Shown here piece by piece: positions 54,177-63,511 of a DNA stretch of 64,000 bases. Every line of letters starts with the position of its first letter. The stretch's first letter is position 1. The notes beneath the pieces are model-generated. The model did no database searches. It saw only the letters and a program-made list of their open reading frames with translations, and was not told where the DNA came from. Source of the DNA: Streptomyces sp. TLI_105 (GTDB lineage Bacteria; Actinomycetota; Actinomycetes; Streptomycetales; Streptomycetaceae). The stretch covers positions 1,798,001-1,862,000 of the forward strand of contig NZ_FNSM01000001.1 of NCBI RefSeq assembly GCF_900105415.1, written 5' to 3'. The position numbers were made by a program, and so were the translations under genes.

Positions 54177-55919
54177 TCAGGGCCGCGGGACGTTGCGCAG
54201 GTTGGAACGGGCCATCTGGAGCATCCGGCCCACGCCGCCGTCCAGGACGATCTTGCTGGCGGAGAGCGCGAAGCCGGTCACCATGTCGGCGCTGATCTTC
54301 GGCGGGATGGAGAGCGCGTTCGGGTCGGTGACGACGTCGACCAGGGCCGGCCCCTTGTGTCTGAAGGCGTCCTTGAGGGCGCCCGCGAGCTGCTTGGGCT
54401 TCTCGACCCGGACGCCGTGGGCCCCGGCGGCACGGGCGATGGCGGCGAAGTCGGGGTTCTTGTTCGTCGTCCCGTACGAGGGGAGCCCGGCGACCAGCAT
54501 CTCCAGCTCGACCATGCCCAGCGAGGAGTTGTTGAAGAGGACGACCTTCACGGGCAGGTCGTACTGGACGAGGGTCAGGAAGTCGCCCATCAGCATCGAG
54601 AAGCCGCCGTCGCCGGAGAGCGAGACGACCTGGCGGTTCCGGTCCGTGAACTGGGCGCCGATCGCCTGCGGCAGGGCGTTCGCCATGGAGCCGTGGCTGA
54701 ACGAGCCGATGATCCTGCGCCGCCCGTTGGGCGAGAGGTAGCGGGCCGCCCAGACGTTGCACATGCCCGTGTCCACGGTGAACACGGCGTCGTCGGCGGC
54801 GAGGTCGTCGAGGACGGAGGCGACGTACTCGGGGTGGATCGGGACGTGCTTCTCGACCTTGCGGGTGTAGGCCTTGACGACGCCCTCCAGCGCGTCGGCG
54901 TGCTTCTTCAGCATCTTGTCGAGGAAGCGGCGGTCGGTCTTCTCCCGGACCCGCGGGATCACACAGCGCAGCGTCTCGCGGACGTCCCCCCAGACGGCCA
55001 GGTCGAGCAGGGAACGGCGGCCGAGGTGCTCGGGCCGGACGTCCACCTGCACGATCTTGACGTCGTCGGGCAGGAAGGCGTTGTACGGGAAGTCGGTGCC
55101 GAGCAGGATCAGCAGGTCGCACTCGTGGGTGGCCTCGTAGGCGGCGCCGTATCCGAGCAGACCGCTCATGCCGACGTCGTACGGATTGTCGTACTGGATC
55201 CACTCCTTGCCCCGCAGGGCGTGGCCGACCGGCGCCTTGACCCGCTCGGCGAACTGCATCACCTCCGGGTGCGCCCCCGCCGTGCCGCTGCCGCAGAACA
55301 GCGTCACCCGGTCGGCGGCGTCGATCATCCGGACCAGGGCGTCGATCTCGGCGTCACCCGGGCGGACGGTGGGCCGGGTGGTGACGAGCGCGGTCTCCAC
55401 CGCCTTCTCCGGGGCCGGCTCGGAGGCGATGTCGCCGGGCAGCGAGACGACGCTGACGCCGCCGCGGCCGACGGCGTGCTGGATCGCCGTCTGGAGCAGC
55501 CGGGGCATCTGCTTCGGGTTGGAGATCATCTCGCTGTAGTGGCTGCACTCGCGGAACAGCTGGTCGGGGTGGGTCTCCTGGAAGTAGGAGAGGCCGATCT
55601 CGCTGGACGGGATGTGCGAGGCGAGGGCGAGGACCGGGGCCATGGAACGGTGGGCGTCGTACAGGCCGTTGATGAGGTGCAGATTGCCCGGACCGCAGGA
55701 GCCCGCGCAGGCGGCGAGGCCGCCGGTGATCTGGGCCTCGGCGCCCGCGGCGAAGGCGGCGGTCTCCTCGTGCCGCACCTGGATCCAGTCGATCCCGCGG
55801 GTACGGCGGATCGCGTCGACCACCGGGTTCAGGCTGTCGCCGACGACGCCGTACAGGCGCCGCACGCCGGCGCGCACGAGGATGTCCACGAACTGTTCCG
55901 CCACGTTCTGTTTGGCCAT
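54177..55919 (-). CDS. poxB: Thiamine-diphosphate enzyme of the pyruvate dehydrogenase (quinone)/PoxB type
   Basis: 580 aa, ATG start. N-terminal TPP domain VRRLYGVVGDSLNPVVDAIRR with catalytic Glu in VRHEETAAFAAGAEAQ. Central domain (CGSGTAGAHPEVMQFAERV). C-terminal TPP domain GDGGFSMLMGDFLTLVQYDLPVKVVLFNNSSLGMVELEM supplies the metal-binding GDG...NN. The family converts pyruvate to acetate and CO2 with electrons to quinone at the membrane face, or acts as an acetolactate-type enzyme; length and the sequence GSFSHGSMANALPQAIGAQ favour PoxB. Confidence 0.88.
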   Translation of the reverse strand: MAKQNVAEQFVDILVRAGVRRLYGVVGDSLNPVVDAIRRTRGIDWIQVRHEETAAFAAGAEAQITGGLAACAGSCGPGNLHLINGLYDAHRSMAPVLALASHIPSSEIGLSYFQETHPDQLFRECSHYSEMISNPKQMPRLLQTAIQHAVGRGGVSVVSLPGDIASEPAPEKAVETALVTTRPTVRPGDAEIDALVRMIDAADRVTLFCGSGTAGAHPEVMQFAERVKAPVGHALRGKEWIQYDNPYDVGMSGLLGYGAAYEATHECDLLILLGTDFPYNAFLPDDVKIVQVDVRPEHLGRRSLLDLAVWGDVRETLRCVIPRVREKTDRRFLDKMLKKHADALEGVVKAYTRKVEKHVPIHPEYVASVLDDLAADDAVFTVDTGMCNVWAARYLSPNGRRRIIGSFSHGSMANALPQAIGAQFTDRNRQVVSLSGDGGFSMLMGDFLTLVQYDLPVKVVLFNNSSLGMVELEMLVAGLPSYGTTNKNPDFAAIARAAGAHGVRVEKPKQLAGALKDAFRHKGPALVDVVTDPNALSIPPKISADMVTGFALSASKIVLDGGVGRMLQMARSNLRNVPRP

Positions 55920-55946
55920 GGCTCCATCAACACACGGCCCGGCGGG

Positions 55947-57815
55947 TTACGCCTCCCAGACGGCCACCCCCGTACGGTCGTCGGCGTAACCGGTCACCCT
56001 CAGCTGGGTGTCGGCGAGGAAGGCGGCGAGGCCGGGCGGCTCGGCGTCGGCCCAGCGGGCGGCGAGCTCGTGGGCGAGGGCGGGTTCGCCGCGCATCGGC
56101 TCGGCGAGTCCGGGCGAGGCGAGGAGCAGGGTGTCACCCGGGCGGGCCACGGACGCGCGGAAGCGGAACGGCTCGGCGGGCGGCGGCACGGGCTCCTCGA
56201 CGAGCGGCGGCGCGGTGGTGATGCCGAGGTCCATGGTGAGCCTGTCCCCCTCCTCGGTCGCCTCCGGGACGGGCGGCGGCGAGCCGAAGCCGACGACGGG
56301 GGCGCCGGTGACGGCGGCCGGTTCGGGCAGGAGGGGTTCGAGGTCCTGCCAGGAGCCGTCGCGGAGCCGGAAGAGACCGCCGCCGCCGATGCCGAAGAAG
56401 ACACGGGTGCGGCACTCGGGGTCGGCGGGGACGAGGAGGCAGCGGAGGGTCGCGGTGTACTCCTCGGGGGCGAGGCCCCGCTCGGCGGCGCGGGCCCGCA
56501 GCTTGCCGTATGTCCGGTCGGTGAGCCGGTGGAGGCCGGACTTGAGGTCGCCCCGGCGGCCGGACCTGATGTCCTCGGAGAGCCGGGCGTGGCTGCGGCA
56601 GACGGCCTCGGCGATCCAGTGGCAGGCGTCGGCGGCGGCGAGGTGGGCGTCCTCGGCGGCGCGGGAACCCGCGGCGACGGCGACGAGGACGAGCGCGGTC
56701 TCGTCGTGGCCGAAGCGGGCGGTGAGCAGGGCGTCCCGGCGGGGCTCGCCCCGGAAGCGGGCGGAGTCGCCGCGTACGGAGGCGGCGCGCAGGGTGCAGG
56801 TGCCGTAGCGGGCGCCGTCGAGGACGGTGTCGGCGACCAGTTCGGCGAGCTCGCCGGGGCGGGCGACTGGCAGCGCGGTGGGCTCGGCCTCGTAGGTGGG
56901 CGGTCTGCTGCCGATGAACCCGCTCCTCGGGCGGGGCACGGACACGGGCACGGGCACGGGCACGGGCACGGGCACCTCGACGGTGAGGTCGGGGCCGGGT
57001 TCCGGCTCCTCGGGAGCAGCCTCCTCGGGCAGCGGCACCTGAACGGTGGGCGTCTCGACGGGCGCGGCAACCGGCGGAGGCGGCGGGGCCGGGAACGTCC
57101 GCGGCCCGCCCCCCTCGGGCGCCTCCCAGGGCGCCGAACCGGGCACGGGGGGCACCTGCCGGGACACGGGCGGCGCGGGGGGCGCGCTCGACGCGGAGGC
57201 CACGAGGGGCACGCTCGGCGCGGAGGCCACGGGCGGCTCGGGAGTCACGGACGGCCGGGACGGAAGGAGCGGCACGCTCGGCGCGGGAGCCACCGGCGGC
57301 ACGGGCGGCACGCTCGCCGCGGAGGCTGCGGAGGGCGCGGAGGCCGCGGGCGGCGCCGGGACTGCGGGGGGCGCGGGTGGCGCGGGCGGCGCCGGGGTCA
57401 CGGGCGGCGCAGGGACCGCGGGGGCCACGGGCGGCGCCGGGGGCGCGGGGGCCACGGGCGGCGCCGGGGGCGCGGGTGAAGCGCCCGGCGCGGGTGGCGC
57501 CGGGCGCTTCGGCGGCTCCGGGGGGCCGCTCGGCCTGGGGGCCGACGGGGGCGCCGGCGATGTGGGCGCCGTGGCCCCGGACGGTGCCGGGGGCGGACCG
57601 GACGGCACGGGTGCCGTGGCCCGGGCCGGCGGCGCGGCCTCCGGGTCCGGCTTCGGCGCCCGGTCCGCCCGGTCCGTCCGGTCCGTCCGGGTCGGCGTCG
57701 CGCGGGGTGTCGTGTCGAAGTGGTCGTCGAGCGTGTCACCCGAGACCGTCGGGGCCGTGTCCGGCGCCGACTCGTCGTAGAGCTTGTCCCACCAGTTGTC
57801 CCCCTGCTGAGTCAT
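55947..57815 (-). CDS. PP2C-like protein with long proline-rich domain, metal site degenerate
   Basis: 622 aa. ATG at 57815 gives the conserved streptomycete N-terminus MTQQGDNWWDKLYDESAPDT. Residues ~45-330 are low-complexity Pro/Ala/Val, with a VPVPVPVPVP block from a hexanucleotide repeat. The C-terminal ~260 residues follow the PP2C fold: RGDSARFRGEPRRDALLTARFG, ALVLVAVAAGSRAAEDAHLAA at the usual DGMGG position, and the terminal YADDRTGVAVWEA. The canonical Asp of DGxGG is replaced by Ala, so phosphatase activity is doubtful. Possible role: phosphoprotein binding or weak Ser/Thr phosphatase. Confidence 0.75.
   Translation of the reverse strand: MTQQGDNWWDKLYDESAPDTAPTVSGDTLDDHFDTTPRATPTRTDRTDRADRAPKPDPEAAPPARATAPVPSGPPPAPSGATAPTSPAPPSAPRPSGPPEPPKRPAPPAPGASPAPPAPPVAPAPPAPPVAPAVPAPPVTPAPPAPPAPPAVPAPPAASAPSAASAASVPPVPPVAPAPSVPLLPSRPSVTPEPPVASAPSVPLVASASSAPPAPPVSRQVPPVPGSAPWEAPEGGGPRTFPAPPPPPVAAPVETPTVQVPLPEEAAPEEPEPGPDLTVEVPVPVPVPVPVSVPRPRSGFIGSRPPTYEAEPTALPVARPGELAELVADTVLDGARYGTCTLRAASVRGDSARFRGEPRRDALLTARFGHDETALVLVAVAAGSRAAEDAHLAAADACHWIAEAVCRSHARLSEDIRSGRRGDLKSGLHRLTDRTYGKLRARAAERGLAPEEYTATLRCLLVPADPECRTRVFFGIGGGGLFRLRDGSWQDLEPLLPEPAAVTGAPVVGFGSPPPVPEATEEGDRLTMDLGITTAPPLVEEPVPPPAEPFRFRASVARPGDTLLLASPGLAEPMRGEPALAHELAARWADAEPPGLAAFLADTQLRVTGYADDRTGVAVWEA
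56946..56975 (-). repeat. Hexanucleotide repeat (GGGCAC)5
   Basis: Five perfect copies of GGGCAC on the plus strand, flanked by imperfect copies; on the coding strand this is GTGCCC, encoding the Val-Pro run of the PP2C-like protein. In-frame length change is expected by slippage. Confidence 0.85.
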
Positions 57816-57883
57816 GCCCTTATTGTCCACCGCTCGCGGCGCCCGAAAACGGGACATCAGGAAAACCGTTGCTGCAAATGGGT

Positions 57884-57931
57884 GGTCCGCCGGGCGACCC
57901 CACCCCCCACGGGAAGGACGCCCGGCGGACC
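57884..57931 (-). terminator. Terminator of the subtilase gene
   Basis: GGTCCGCCGGGCG (57884-57896) pairs with CGCCCGGCGGACC (57919-57931), a perfect 13-bp stem around a 22-base loop. It starts eight bases after the stop codon at 57939. Confidence 0.75.
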
Positions 57932-57938
57932 GGCGTGA

Positions 57939-60900
57939 TCAGCGCACGTCGTAAGCGCGGACCACGGTCTGGGTGACGGAGTTGCCGTCGGCGTCCGTCA
58001 GTTCGGCCTTCAGGGTGACCTGCTTGCCGGTCGCGCCCGCGTGGTTCACGGTCGCGGTCCAGCCGCCGCCCTGCTGAGAGACCCGCGCTTCGGTCCAGGT
58101 CGTACCGCCGTCGTAGGAGTACGAGAGCTTCACCGAGGTGAGCGCCGCGGGGGTGTAGCCCGCGTGACCGGTCGCGGTGAGGCCGATGTGCTGGCCGTCG
58201 GTCGCGGTGAGGGTCTTGAGTCCGTCCTCCGGAAGGTCGTACCGGGGGAAGAGAATCGGGATGCCCTGAGAATAGACGCTCTCATCGAGCTTGGAGGTGA
58301 ATTTCCACACCGAGTTGACGGACGTGGAGCGGGCCCACACCTTGCTGCCGATCTTCATGGTGTTCTGTTCGAGCGTGTACGTACCGGCTTCGGCGGGCAC
58401 CTCGAAGACGCCGGACGGCCAGCTGCTCTCGCCGAGGAGCTCGCCGTCGCGGCTCAGGCGCAGGTTGCCGATGTCGCCGAAGGAGCCGGGCTCGGCGTGG
58501 TGGGTGCGGTCGCCCCACATGGCGTCGGCGAAGCCGATGAGGTTGCCCTGCCGCTCGGAGACGAGGACCGGCTTCCCGGTGGTGTCGCGCGGCGCCGTGG
58601 GGGCGATGACGCCGTCGTACCACTTCTCGGTGCGCTTCTCGCCGGGCGTGTACGCGTGCCGGGCGCCGATCATGAGCTCCCCGAACGGGAAGCTGCTGTT
58701 GACCATCTGCTGCCAGGCGGTGTCACCGGCGGAGTAGTACTCGGTGCGGGTGCCGGGCGCCGGGACGGTCTCGAGCGAGCCGAAGGAGACGCCGACGCCG
58801 TTCGGGCGGTAGGCGGCCGGGAAGTCCGTGAAGTCCGTGGTGACGCCGGCCGAGCCGTAGGTCGATTCGGTGCGGCCCAGCCGGGAGTCGCGGACCCGGT
58901 AGTCCTTGTCGTCGCGGATCGCGCCGGTCTCGGGGAAGGCGAGGTTGTAGAGGTAGGGGCTCTTCGCGGTGGCCCGCCAGTCGAGGGCGACCTCGCCGGC
59001 CGCCAGCTTGCCGAGGAGCGCGGTGGCCTCCGTGGAGGGGACGGAGAGGACGGGGAGGCCGAGGCCGGTGAAGCCTCCGGCCGGGTACCAGCGGCCGGGG
59101 GCCTGGTGGTACGTGACGACGGCGACGGCGCCGGCGGCCTTGGCGTTGCGGGCGAGGGTGCTCGCGTTGGTGGAGTCGTCCGGGAGTCGGACGAGGGCGA
59201 TGCGGCCCTGGACCCCGGCGGCCTTGAGCTCGTCCGGCGTGCCCGTTCCGGCGTCGACGAGGCGGGCGGAGCCGGTGCCGTCGAGGTTGTCGGAGCCGGT
59301 GGAGGCGGTGAGGGGGTGGAGGGTCAGGCCGTCGTTCGTGCGCAGCGAGGTGACCTGCGGGGCGGCGGCCCGCCAGTAGCTGCCGAACTCGAAGTCGCCC
59401 TCGTCGGCCGCGCCTTCGACCGAGGCGTAGTAGCCGCGGATGGTGCGCGGTCCCGCGGCGGTTCCGGCGTGCAGCCAGAAGTCGTCCCAGGAGCGGGCGA
59501 ACGCGAGGGTGGCGCCGCGGAGTTCGGAGGCCCGGTCGGTGCTCACCGACAGCTTGTGGGCCTTGCGGGCGTCGAGGACGACCGTGGTGTCCTTCTTCAG
59601 CTCCACCTGCGGGCGGCCGAGGTAGCTGAGCGAGTCGTTCAGCGTGGCGCCCTCGCCCGCGTCGGGCGTGGTGACGAAGGAGGAGAGGAAGTAGCTGCCG
59701 GGGCGCAGGCGGTAGACCTGGTCGGCGGCCCCGTCGTTGAAGCGGCGCTCGCCGGTGGCGTCGTCGGTGCCGATGACATCGAGGGAGGAGGCGCCGGAGG
59801 CGGGCGCCCCCTGACGGTCGATCAGCTTGACGCGCAGGGTGACGGTCTCGGGCTCCACGTACAGCGAGAACGGGGTGGAGACGTGGACGCCGCCCTCACC
59901 GGTGGCGACGACGCGGCCGGTGACGTCGCCGTACTGGGCGCGCTCCAGGCGGGCGTCGGGGTCGAGGTCGAGCGGGACCTCGACGGTGGCGCCGGCCGGG
60001 ACGGTGACGGTGCGCTTGCCGAGGCGGGCGACGGTCGACCGGACGGCGGAGCCGTCGTTGCCGGTGACCTTCTCGACGGCGAGGTTCAGGGTGACCGGTG
60101 CGTCGGAGGTGTTGGTGTACGGCACGGAGACCGTGGTGCGGTCGCTCTTGCCCTGCGGCCAGGCGAAGGTGCCGCCCTGGACGGCGGGGGCGCCGAGGAC
60201 CGTCTGGTCGATCGCGGCCTTGACGTCGAGGCGGCCGCCGCCGACCTCGCGGACGTCGCCGGGGACCGCGCTGTCGGCGGAGGCGACGAGCGCGGACTTG
60301 ACCTGCTGGGCGGTCCAGTCGGGATGGCGCTGCTTGACGATGGCGGCGGCGCCCGCGACGTGCGGGGTGGCCATCGACGTACCGGACATGGACTGGTAGG
60401 CGTAGACGCCCCGGCCGCCGGCCGCCGCGGCGGAGATGCCGACGCCGGGCGCGGCGATCTCGGGCTTGAGGGTGTGGTTCACGATCGTCGGGCCGCGGCT
60501 GGAGAACCACGCGGTGGAGTCGTCGCGGTCGGTGGCGCCGACGGTGAGCACGCCGGGCGCGCAGCCGGGCGAGGAGACGGTGTCGAGCGCGGGGCCCGAG
60601 TTGCCGGCGGCGATGACGAACAGCGTGCCCTCGTTCCGGGCGAGTTCCTCGGCCGCGACGCTCATCGGGTCGGTGCAGTCGGTGGGTACGGGGCTGCCGA
60701 GGCTCATGGAGACGACGTCGGCGCCCTGCGCGACGGCCCATTCCATGCCCGCGATGATCCAGGAGGCGGCGCCGGAGCCGGAGTCGTTGAGGACCTTGCC
60801 GTTGAGGAGGTCCGCGCCGGGGGCGACGCCCTTCTTCTTTCCGCCGCTCGCGGCGCCGGAGCCGCCGACGGTGGAGATGGTGTGGGTGCCGTGGCCCTGG

Positions 60901-61706
60901 TGGTCGTCGGTGGTGTCGGAGTCGGTGAAGTTCTCCGAGGCGACGATGCGGCCCTTGAGGTCGGGGTGCTCGGCGTCGGCGCCGGTGTCGAGGACGGCGA
61001 CCTTGGTGCCCTTGCCGTCGTAGCCGGCGGCCCAGGCCTCGGGGGCGTGGATCTGCCGGGTCGACTGCTCCAGGGTGGCCTCGACCTTGCGGTCGAGCCA
61101 GAGCTTCTTCAGGCCGGAGGCGGAGCGGGCGGCCGGGGCGGCGATGTCGGCCCAGAAGGTGGCGGCCTGCTTCTTCTCCGCCTTGAGCGCGACGCCGTCG
61201 ACGGCCTTGAGGACCTGGCCGCGCCGGGCGCCGCGGGGGGCGGCGGGGACGGAGCGGGCGAGGTCGGAGCCGTAGACGGCGATGAGGGGCAGCGTGGTGG
61301 TGGCGGCGTCGTCGTAGCCCTGGCGGATCAGGCCGGTGACGTTGAAGAGTTCCTCGTCGACGCGTCCGGCGGCGAGCGCGGCGGTGGCGTCCTCGGGGTA
61401 GACGTACAGGTCCTGTCCGGAGCGGCGGGTCTGGACCAGCGGGACCGTCCCGTCCTCGCGGGGCAGGGCCGTGGCCGCCGGGTTCCCTTCGGCGTCCCGG
61501 GTGACCAGGACGCGGTCGCCGGTGACCAGGGTCACCGTGGCGGTCCTGGTTCCGTCGTCGGCGCGGGCCGAGGCCTCGCTGCCGACCAGCGGTCGCTTGC
61601 CGGCCGTGTCGTCCTGCGGCTCATCGGCCATGGACGGCGCGACCGCGGTGACGGCCAGGGCGACGGCGGTCGCCGCCCCCAGGGCCGTACGCGAAATCGG
61701 GCGCAT
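57939..61706 (-). CDS. Secreted subtilisin-family (S8) serine protease, large
   Basis: 1255 aa. ATG at 61706 with GGGGAG four to five bases upstream. Signal peptide MRPISRTALGAATAVALAVT and APSMAD. A pro-region (~30-210). Catalytic triad: Asp240 in AVLDTGAD, His272 in HGTHT, Ser444 in GTSMATPH. After the protease domain come beta-rich domains: a protease-associated (PA)-like segment near GVQGRIALVRLPDDST and Fn3-like modules to the end (HAGATGKQVTLKAELTDADG). Extracellular protease with substrate-binding C-terminal domains. Divergent from a TrmB/LuxR-type regulator, 233 bases between starts. Confidence 0.9.
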   Translation of the reverse strand: MRPISRTALGAATAVALAVTAVAPSMADEPQDDTAGKRPLVGSEASARADDGTRTATVTLVTGDRVLVTRDAEGNPAATALPREDGTVPLVQTRRSGQDLYVYPEDATAALAAGRVDEELFNVTGLIRQGYDDAATTTLPLIAVYGSDLARSVPAAPRGARRGQVLKAVDGVALKAEKKQAATFWADIAAPAARSASGLKKLWLDRKVEATLEQSTRQIHAPEAWAAGYDGKGTKVAVLDTGADAEHPDLKGRIVASENFTDSDTTDDHQGHGTHTISTVGGSGAASGGKKKGVAPGADLLNGKVLNDSGSGAASWIIAGMEWAVAQGADVVSMSLGSPVPTDCTDPMSVAAEELARNEGTLFVIAAGNSGPALDTVSSPGCAPGVLTVGATDRDDSTAWFSSRGPTIVNHTLKPEIAAPGVGISAAAAGGRGVYAYQSMSGTSMATPHVAGAAAIVKQRHPDWTAQQVKSALVASADSAVPGDVREVGGGRLDVKAAIDQTVLGAPAVQGGTFAWPQGKSDRTTVSVPYTNTSDAPVTLNLAVEKVTGNDGSAVRSTVARLGKRTVTVPAGATVEVPLDLDPDARLERAQYGDVTGRVVATGEGGVHVSTPFSLYVEPETVTLRVKLIDRQGAPASGASSLDVIGTDDATGERRFNDGAADQVYRLRPGSYFLSSFVTTPDAGEGATLNDSLSYLGRPQVELKKDTTVVLDARKAHKLSVSTDRASELRGATLAFARSWDDFWLHAGTAAGPRTIRGYYASVEGAADEGDFEFGSYWRAAAPQVTSLRTNDGLTLHPLTASTGSDNLDGTGSARLVDAGTGTPDELKAAGVQGRIALVRLPDDSTNASTLARNAKAAGAVAVVTYHQAPGRWYPAGGFTGLGLPVLSVPSTEATALLGKLAAGEVALDWRATAKSPYLYNLAFPETGAIRDDKDYRVRDSRLGRTESTYGSAGVTTDFTDFPAAYRPNGVGVSFGSLETVPAPGTRTEYYSAGDTAWQQMVNSSFPFGELMIGARHAYTPGEKRTEKWYDGVIAPTAPRDTTGKPVLVSERQGNLIGFADAMWGDRTHHAEPGSFGDIGNLRLSRDGELLGESSWPSGVFEVPAEAGTYTLEQNTMKIGSKVWARSTSVNSVWKFTSKLDESVYSQGIPILFPRYDLPEDGLKTLTATDGQHIGLTATGHAGYTPAALTSVKLSYSYDGGTTWTEARVSQQGGGWTATVNHAGATGKQVTLKAELTDADGNSVTQTVVRAYDVR

Positions 61707-61939
61707 CGCTCTCCCCATCTGAATCCGGAAAAAGGGCATAAAGTGCCCTCTGCCGGAGGCTGTTGGTGCTGCGGTGGCGCCACATTGGCAGAGGTGAGGG
61801 CGGTACAGGGATGATGGGAGAGGCGGGAATACGCCGTGGCCGTTTCCCGCCAGGTCACCAACGGAACGAATGCCTCCGGTGCATGTCCCTGGAAGATCCG
61901 GGACCGCCCGCCGGAGGTGCGGCGAGGGGTGGGGCATCC

Positions 61940-62923
61940 ATGCTGGGAGCGATAGGGCTCGACGAACGTCAGGAGTCCGCGTACCGCGCCCTGGTCGCGC
62001 TGGGCGCGGCCGAGGTCACCGATCTCGCGCACCGGCTCGCGCTGCCCGAGCAGGACACCGAGCGGGCGCTGCGCCGTCTGGAGTCGCAGGGGCTCGCGGC
62101 CCAGTCCTCGGCCCGCACCGGCCGGTGGGTCGCGGCGCCGCCCGGGGTCGCGCTCGGCGCGCTGCTCACCCAGCAGCGGCACGAGCTGGAGCAGGCCGAA
62201 CTGGCGGCCAAGCTGCTCGCCGAGGAGTACCGGGCGGAGGCCGCGGAGGCGGCCGTGCACGACCTGGTGGAGGTCGTGGTCGGCGCGAGCGCGGTGACCC
62301 ATCGCTTCCTCCAGCTCCAGCTGGGCGCCCAGGAGGAGGTCTGCGCCCTGGTGACGGGCAAGCCGATCGCGGTCTCCGGTCTGGAGAACCACGCCGAGGA
62401 GCAGGCTGCCGGGCGCGGGGTCCGCTACCGGGTGGTGATCGAGCGCGAGGTGCTCACGCTCCCGTCGGGGCTGCTCGAACTCTCCGCGGCGCTCGGCCGC
62501 GAGGAGCGGATCCGGGTCGCCGACCGGGTCCCCACGAAGCTGGTCGTCGCCGACCGGTCCCTGGCCATGGTCCCGCTGACCGGCCGGGGCGCCGAGCCGG
62601 CGGCGATCGTCGTGCACGCGAGCGGGCTCCTCGAATCGCTGATGGGCCTCTTCGAGTCGGTGTGGCGGGAGGCGCTGCCGCTGCGGCTCGGGGCGGGCGC
62701 GCAGATCACGGAGGACGAGGCGCCGGGCCCGGACGCGATGGACCTGGAGATCCTGTCGCTGCTGCTCGCCGGGATGACGGACGCGAGCGTGGCCAAGCAG
62801 CTGGATCTGGGGCTGCGGACCGTGCAGCGGCGGGTGAAGGGGCTGATGGAGCTGACGGGGGTGACGACCCGGCTGCAGCTGGGCTGGCACGCCTACGAGA
62901 AGGGCTGGGTCGCCCGCGGCTGA
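61940..62923 (+). CDS. TrmB-type/LuxR-HTH transcriptional regulator
   Basis: 327 aa from ATG at 61940 (GGGGTGGGG upstream), giving MLGAIGLDERQESAYRALVA. N-terminal winged helix of the TrmB type (ALGAAEVTDLAHRLALPEQDTERALRRLESQG). A ~170-residue middle domain follows, and a C-terminal LuxR helix-turn-helix: MDLEILSLLLAGMTDASVAKQLDLGLRTVQRRVKGLMELTGV. The HTH-pairing at both ends is typical of a streptomycete regulator group of which many sit beside secreted proteases. Being divergent from the S8 gene it likely controls it; direction of control unknown. Confidence 0.82.
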   Translation: MLGAIGLDERQESAYRALVALGAAEVTDLAHRLALPEQDTERALRRLESQGLAAQSSARTGRWVAAPPGVALGALLTQQRHELEQAELAAKLLAEEYRAEAAEAAVHDLVEVVVGASAVTHRFLQLQLGAQEEVCALVTGKPIAVSGLENHAEEQAAGRGVRYRVVIEREVLTLPSGLLELSAALGREERIRVADRVPTKLVVADRSLAMVPLTGRGAEPAAIVVHASGLLESLMGLFESVWREALPLRLGAGAQITEDEAPGPDAMDLEILSLLLAGMTDASVAKQLDLGLRTVQRRVKGLMELTGVTTRLQLGWHAYEKGWVARG

Positions 62924-62992
62924 CGCGGGGGCGTATGGAAAGGTGAGCGGCCGATTCCGCTTGCCCCTTCACCCTCCAGGAGCTCCGCCCCC

Positions 62993-63427
62993 ATGAACGG
63001 ACGACGCCGTCGCGCCCTGCTGACCGCCGTGACCCCGATGCTGGAGCCCGGGGAGCGGGTCGAGGTGACGTGCGTCGTCAACCTGAGCACGGTCTCCGTA
63101 CGCCGGACCGCCGCGTTCGGCGTGGCCTCGGCCGTCCTCAGCGGCGGCGCGATGGCGGTCATACCGACGCCGGTCCCGATGTACCTGGCGATGACCGACC
63201 GCCGGCTCTTCGTCTTCCGGGCGGATCCGGTGTTCGCCAAGCCGGTCGAGCACACCATGACGATCCCGCGCGACGGCCTGGTCCGCTCGGCGATCAAGGA
63301 ACGGATCCTGAACTCCTCCTTCGTCCTCTCCTCGCCGTACGGCGAGACCGCCCTGAAGATCATCTTCCCGCTGATCAGCCGCAAGGAGCGGAACCTCGTG
63401 GCCGCCGCCCTGCCCCCGGCGGCCTGA
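62993..63427 (+). CDS. Protein of unknown function, possible PH-like domain
   Basis: 144 aa; AGGAG about ten bases before the ATG. Central TVSVRRTAAFGVASAVLSGGAMAVIPTP is mildly hydrophobic. The following MTDRRLFVFRADPVFAKPVEHTMTIPRDGLVRSAIKE has the beta-strand pattern of bacterial PH-like (bPH) proteins, in which a strand with MTDRRL is common. No catalytic motif. I do not recognise a function. Confidence 0.65.
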   Translation: MNGRRRRALLTAVTPMLEPGERVEVTCVVNLSTVSVRRTAAFGVASAVLSGGAMAVIPTPVPMYLAMTDRRLFVFRADPVFAKPVEHTMTIPRDGLVRSAIKERILNSSFVLSSPYGETALKIIFPLISRKERNLVAAALPPAA

Positions 63428-63511
63428 CCCCGGCGGCCCGCCCCTCCCGCCGCTTACCCCGTCCGCCCCGCGCGACCTGCGGAGATCCCGGTCGTCGTGC
63501 ACGCTGGCAAC

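Noticed and set aside
54357..57479. A 1040-codon plus-strand frame opposite poxB and the PP2C gene
   Set aside because: Antisense shadow of two genes with recognised domains; its terminal RGRGGHGRR-type repeats mirror the Pro-rich coding strand.
58041..61814. A 1257-codon open frame opposite the subtilase gene
   Set aside because: The minus strand encodes a full S8 protease with catalytic triad and signal peptide; the plus frame is a low-complexity Gly/Ala/Val shadow.
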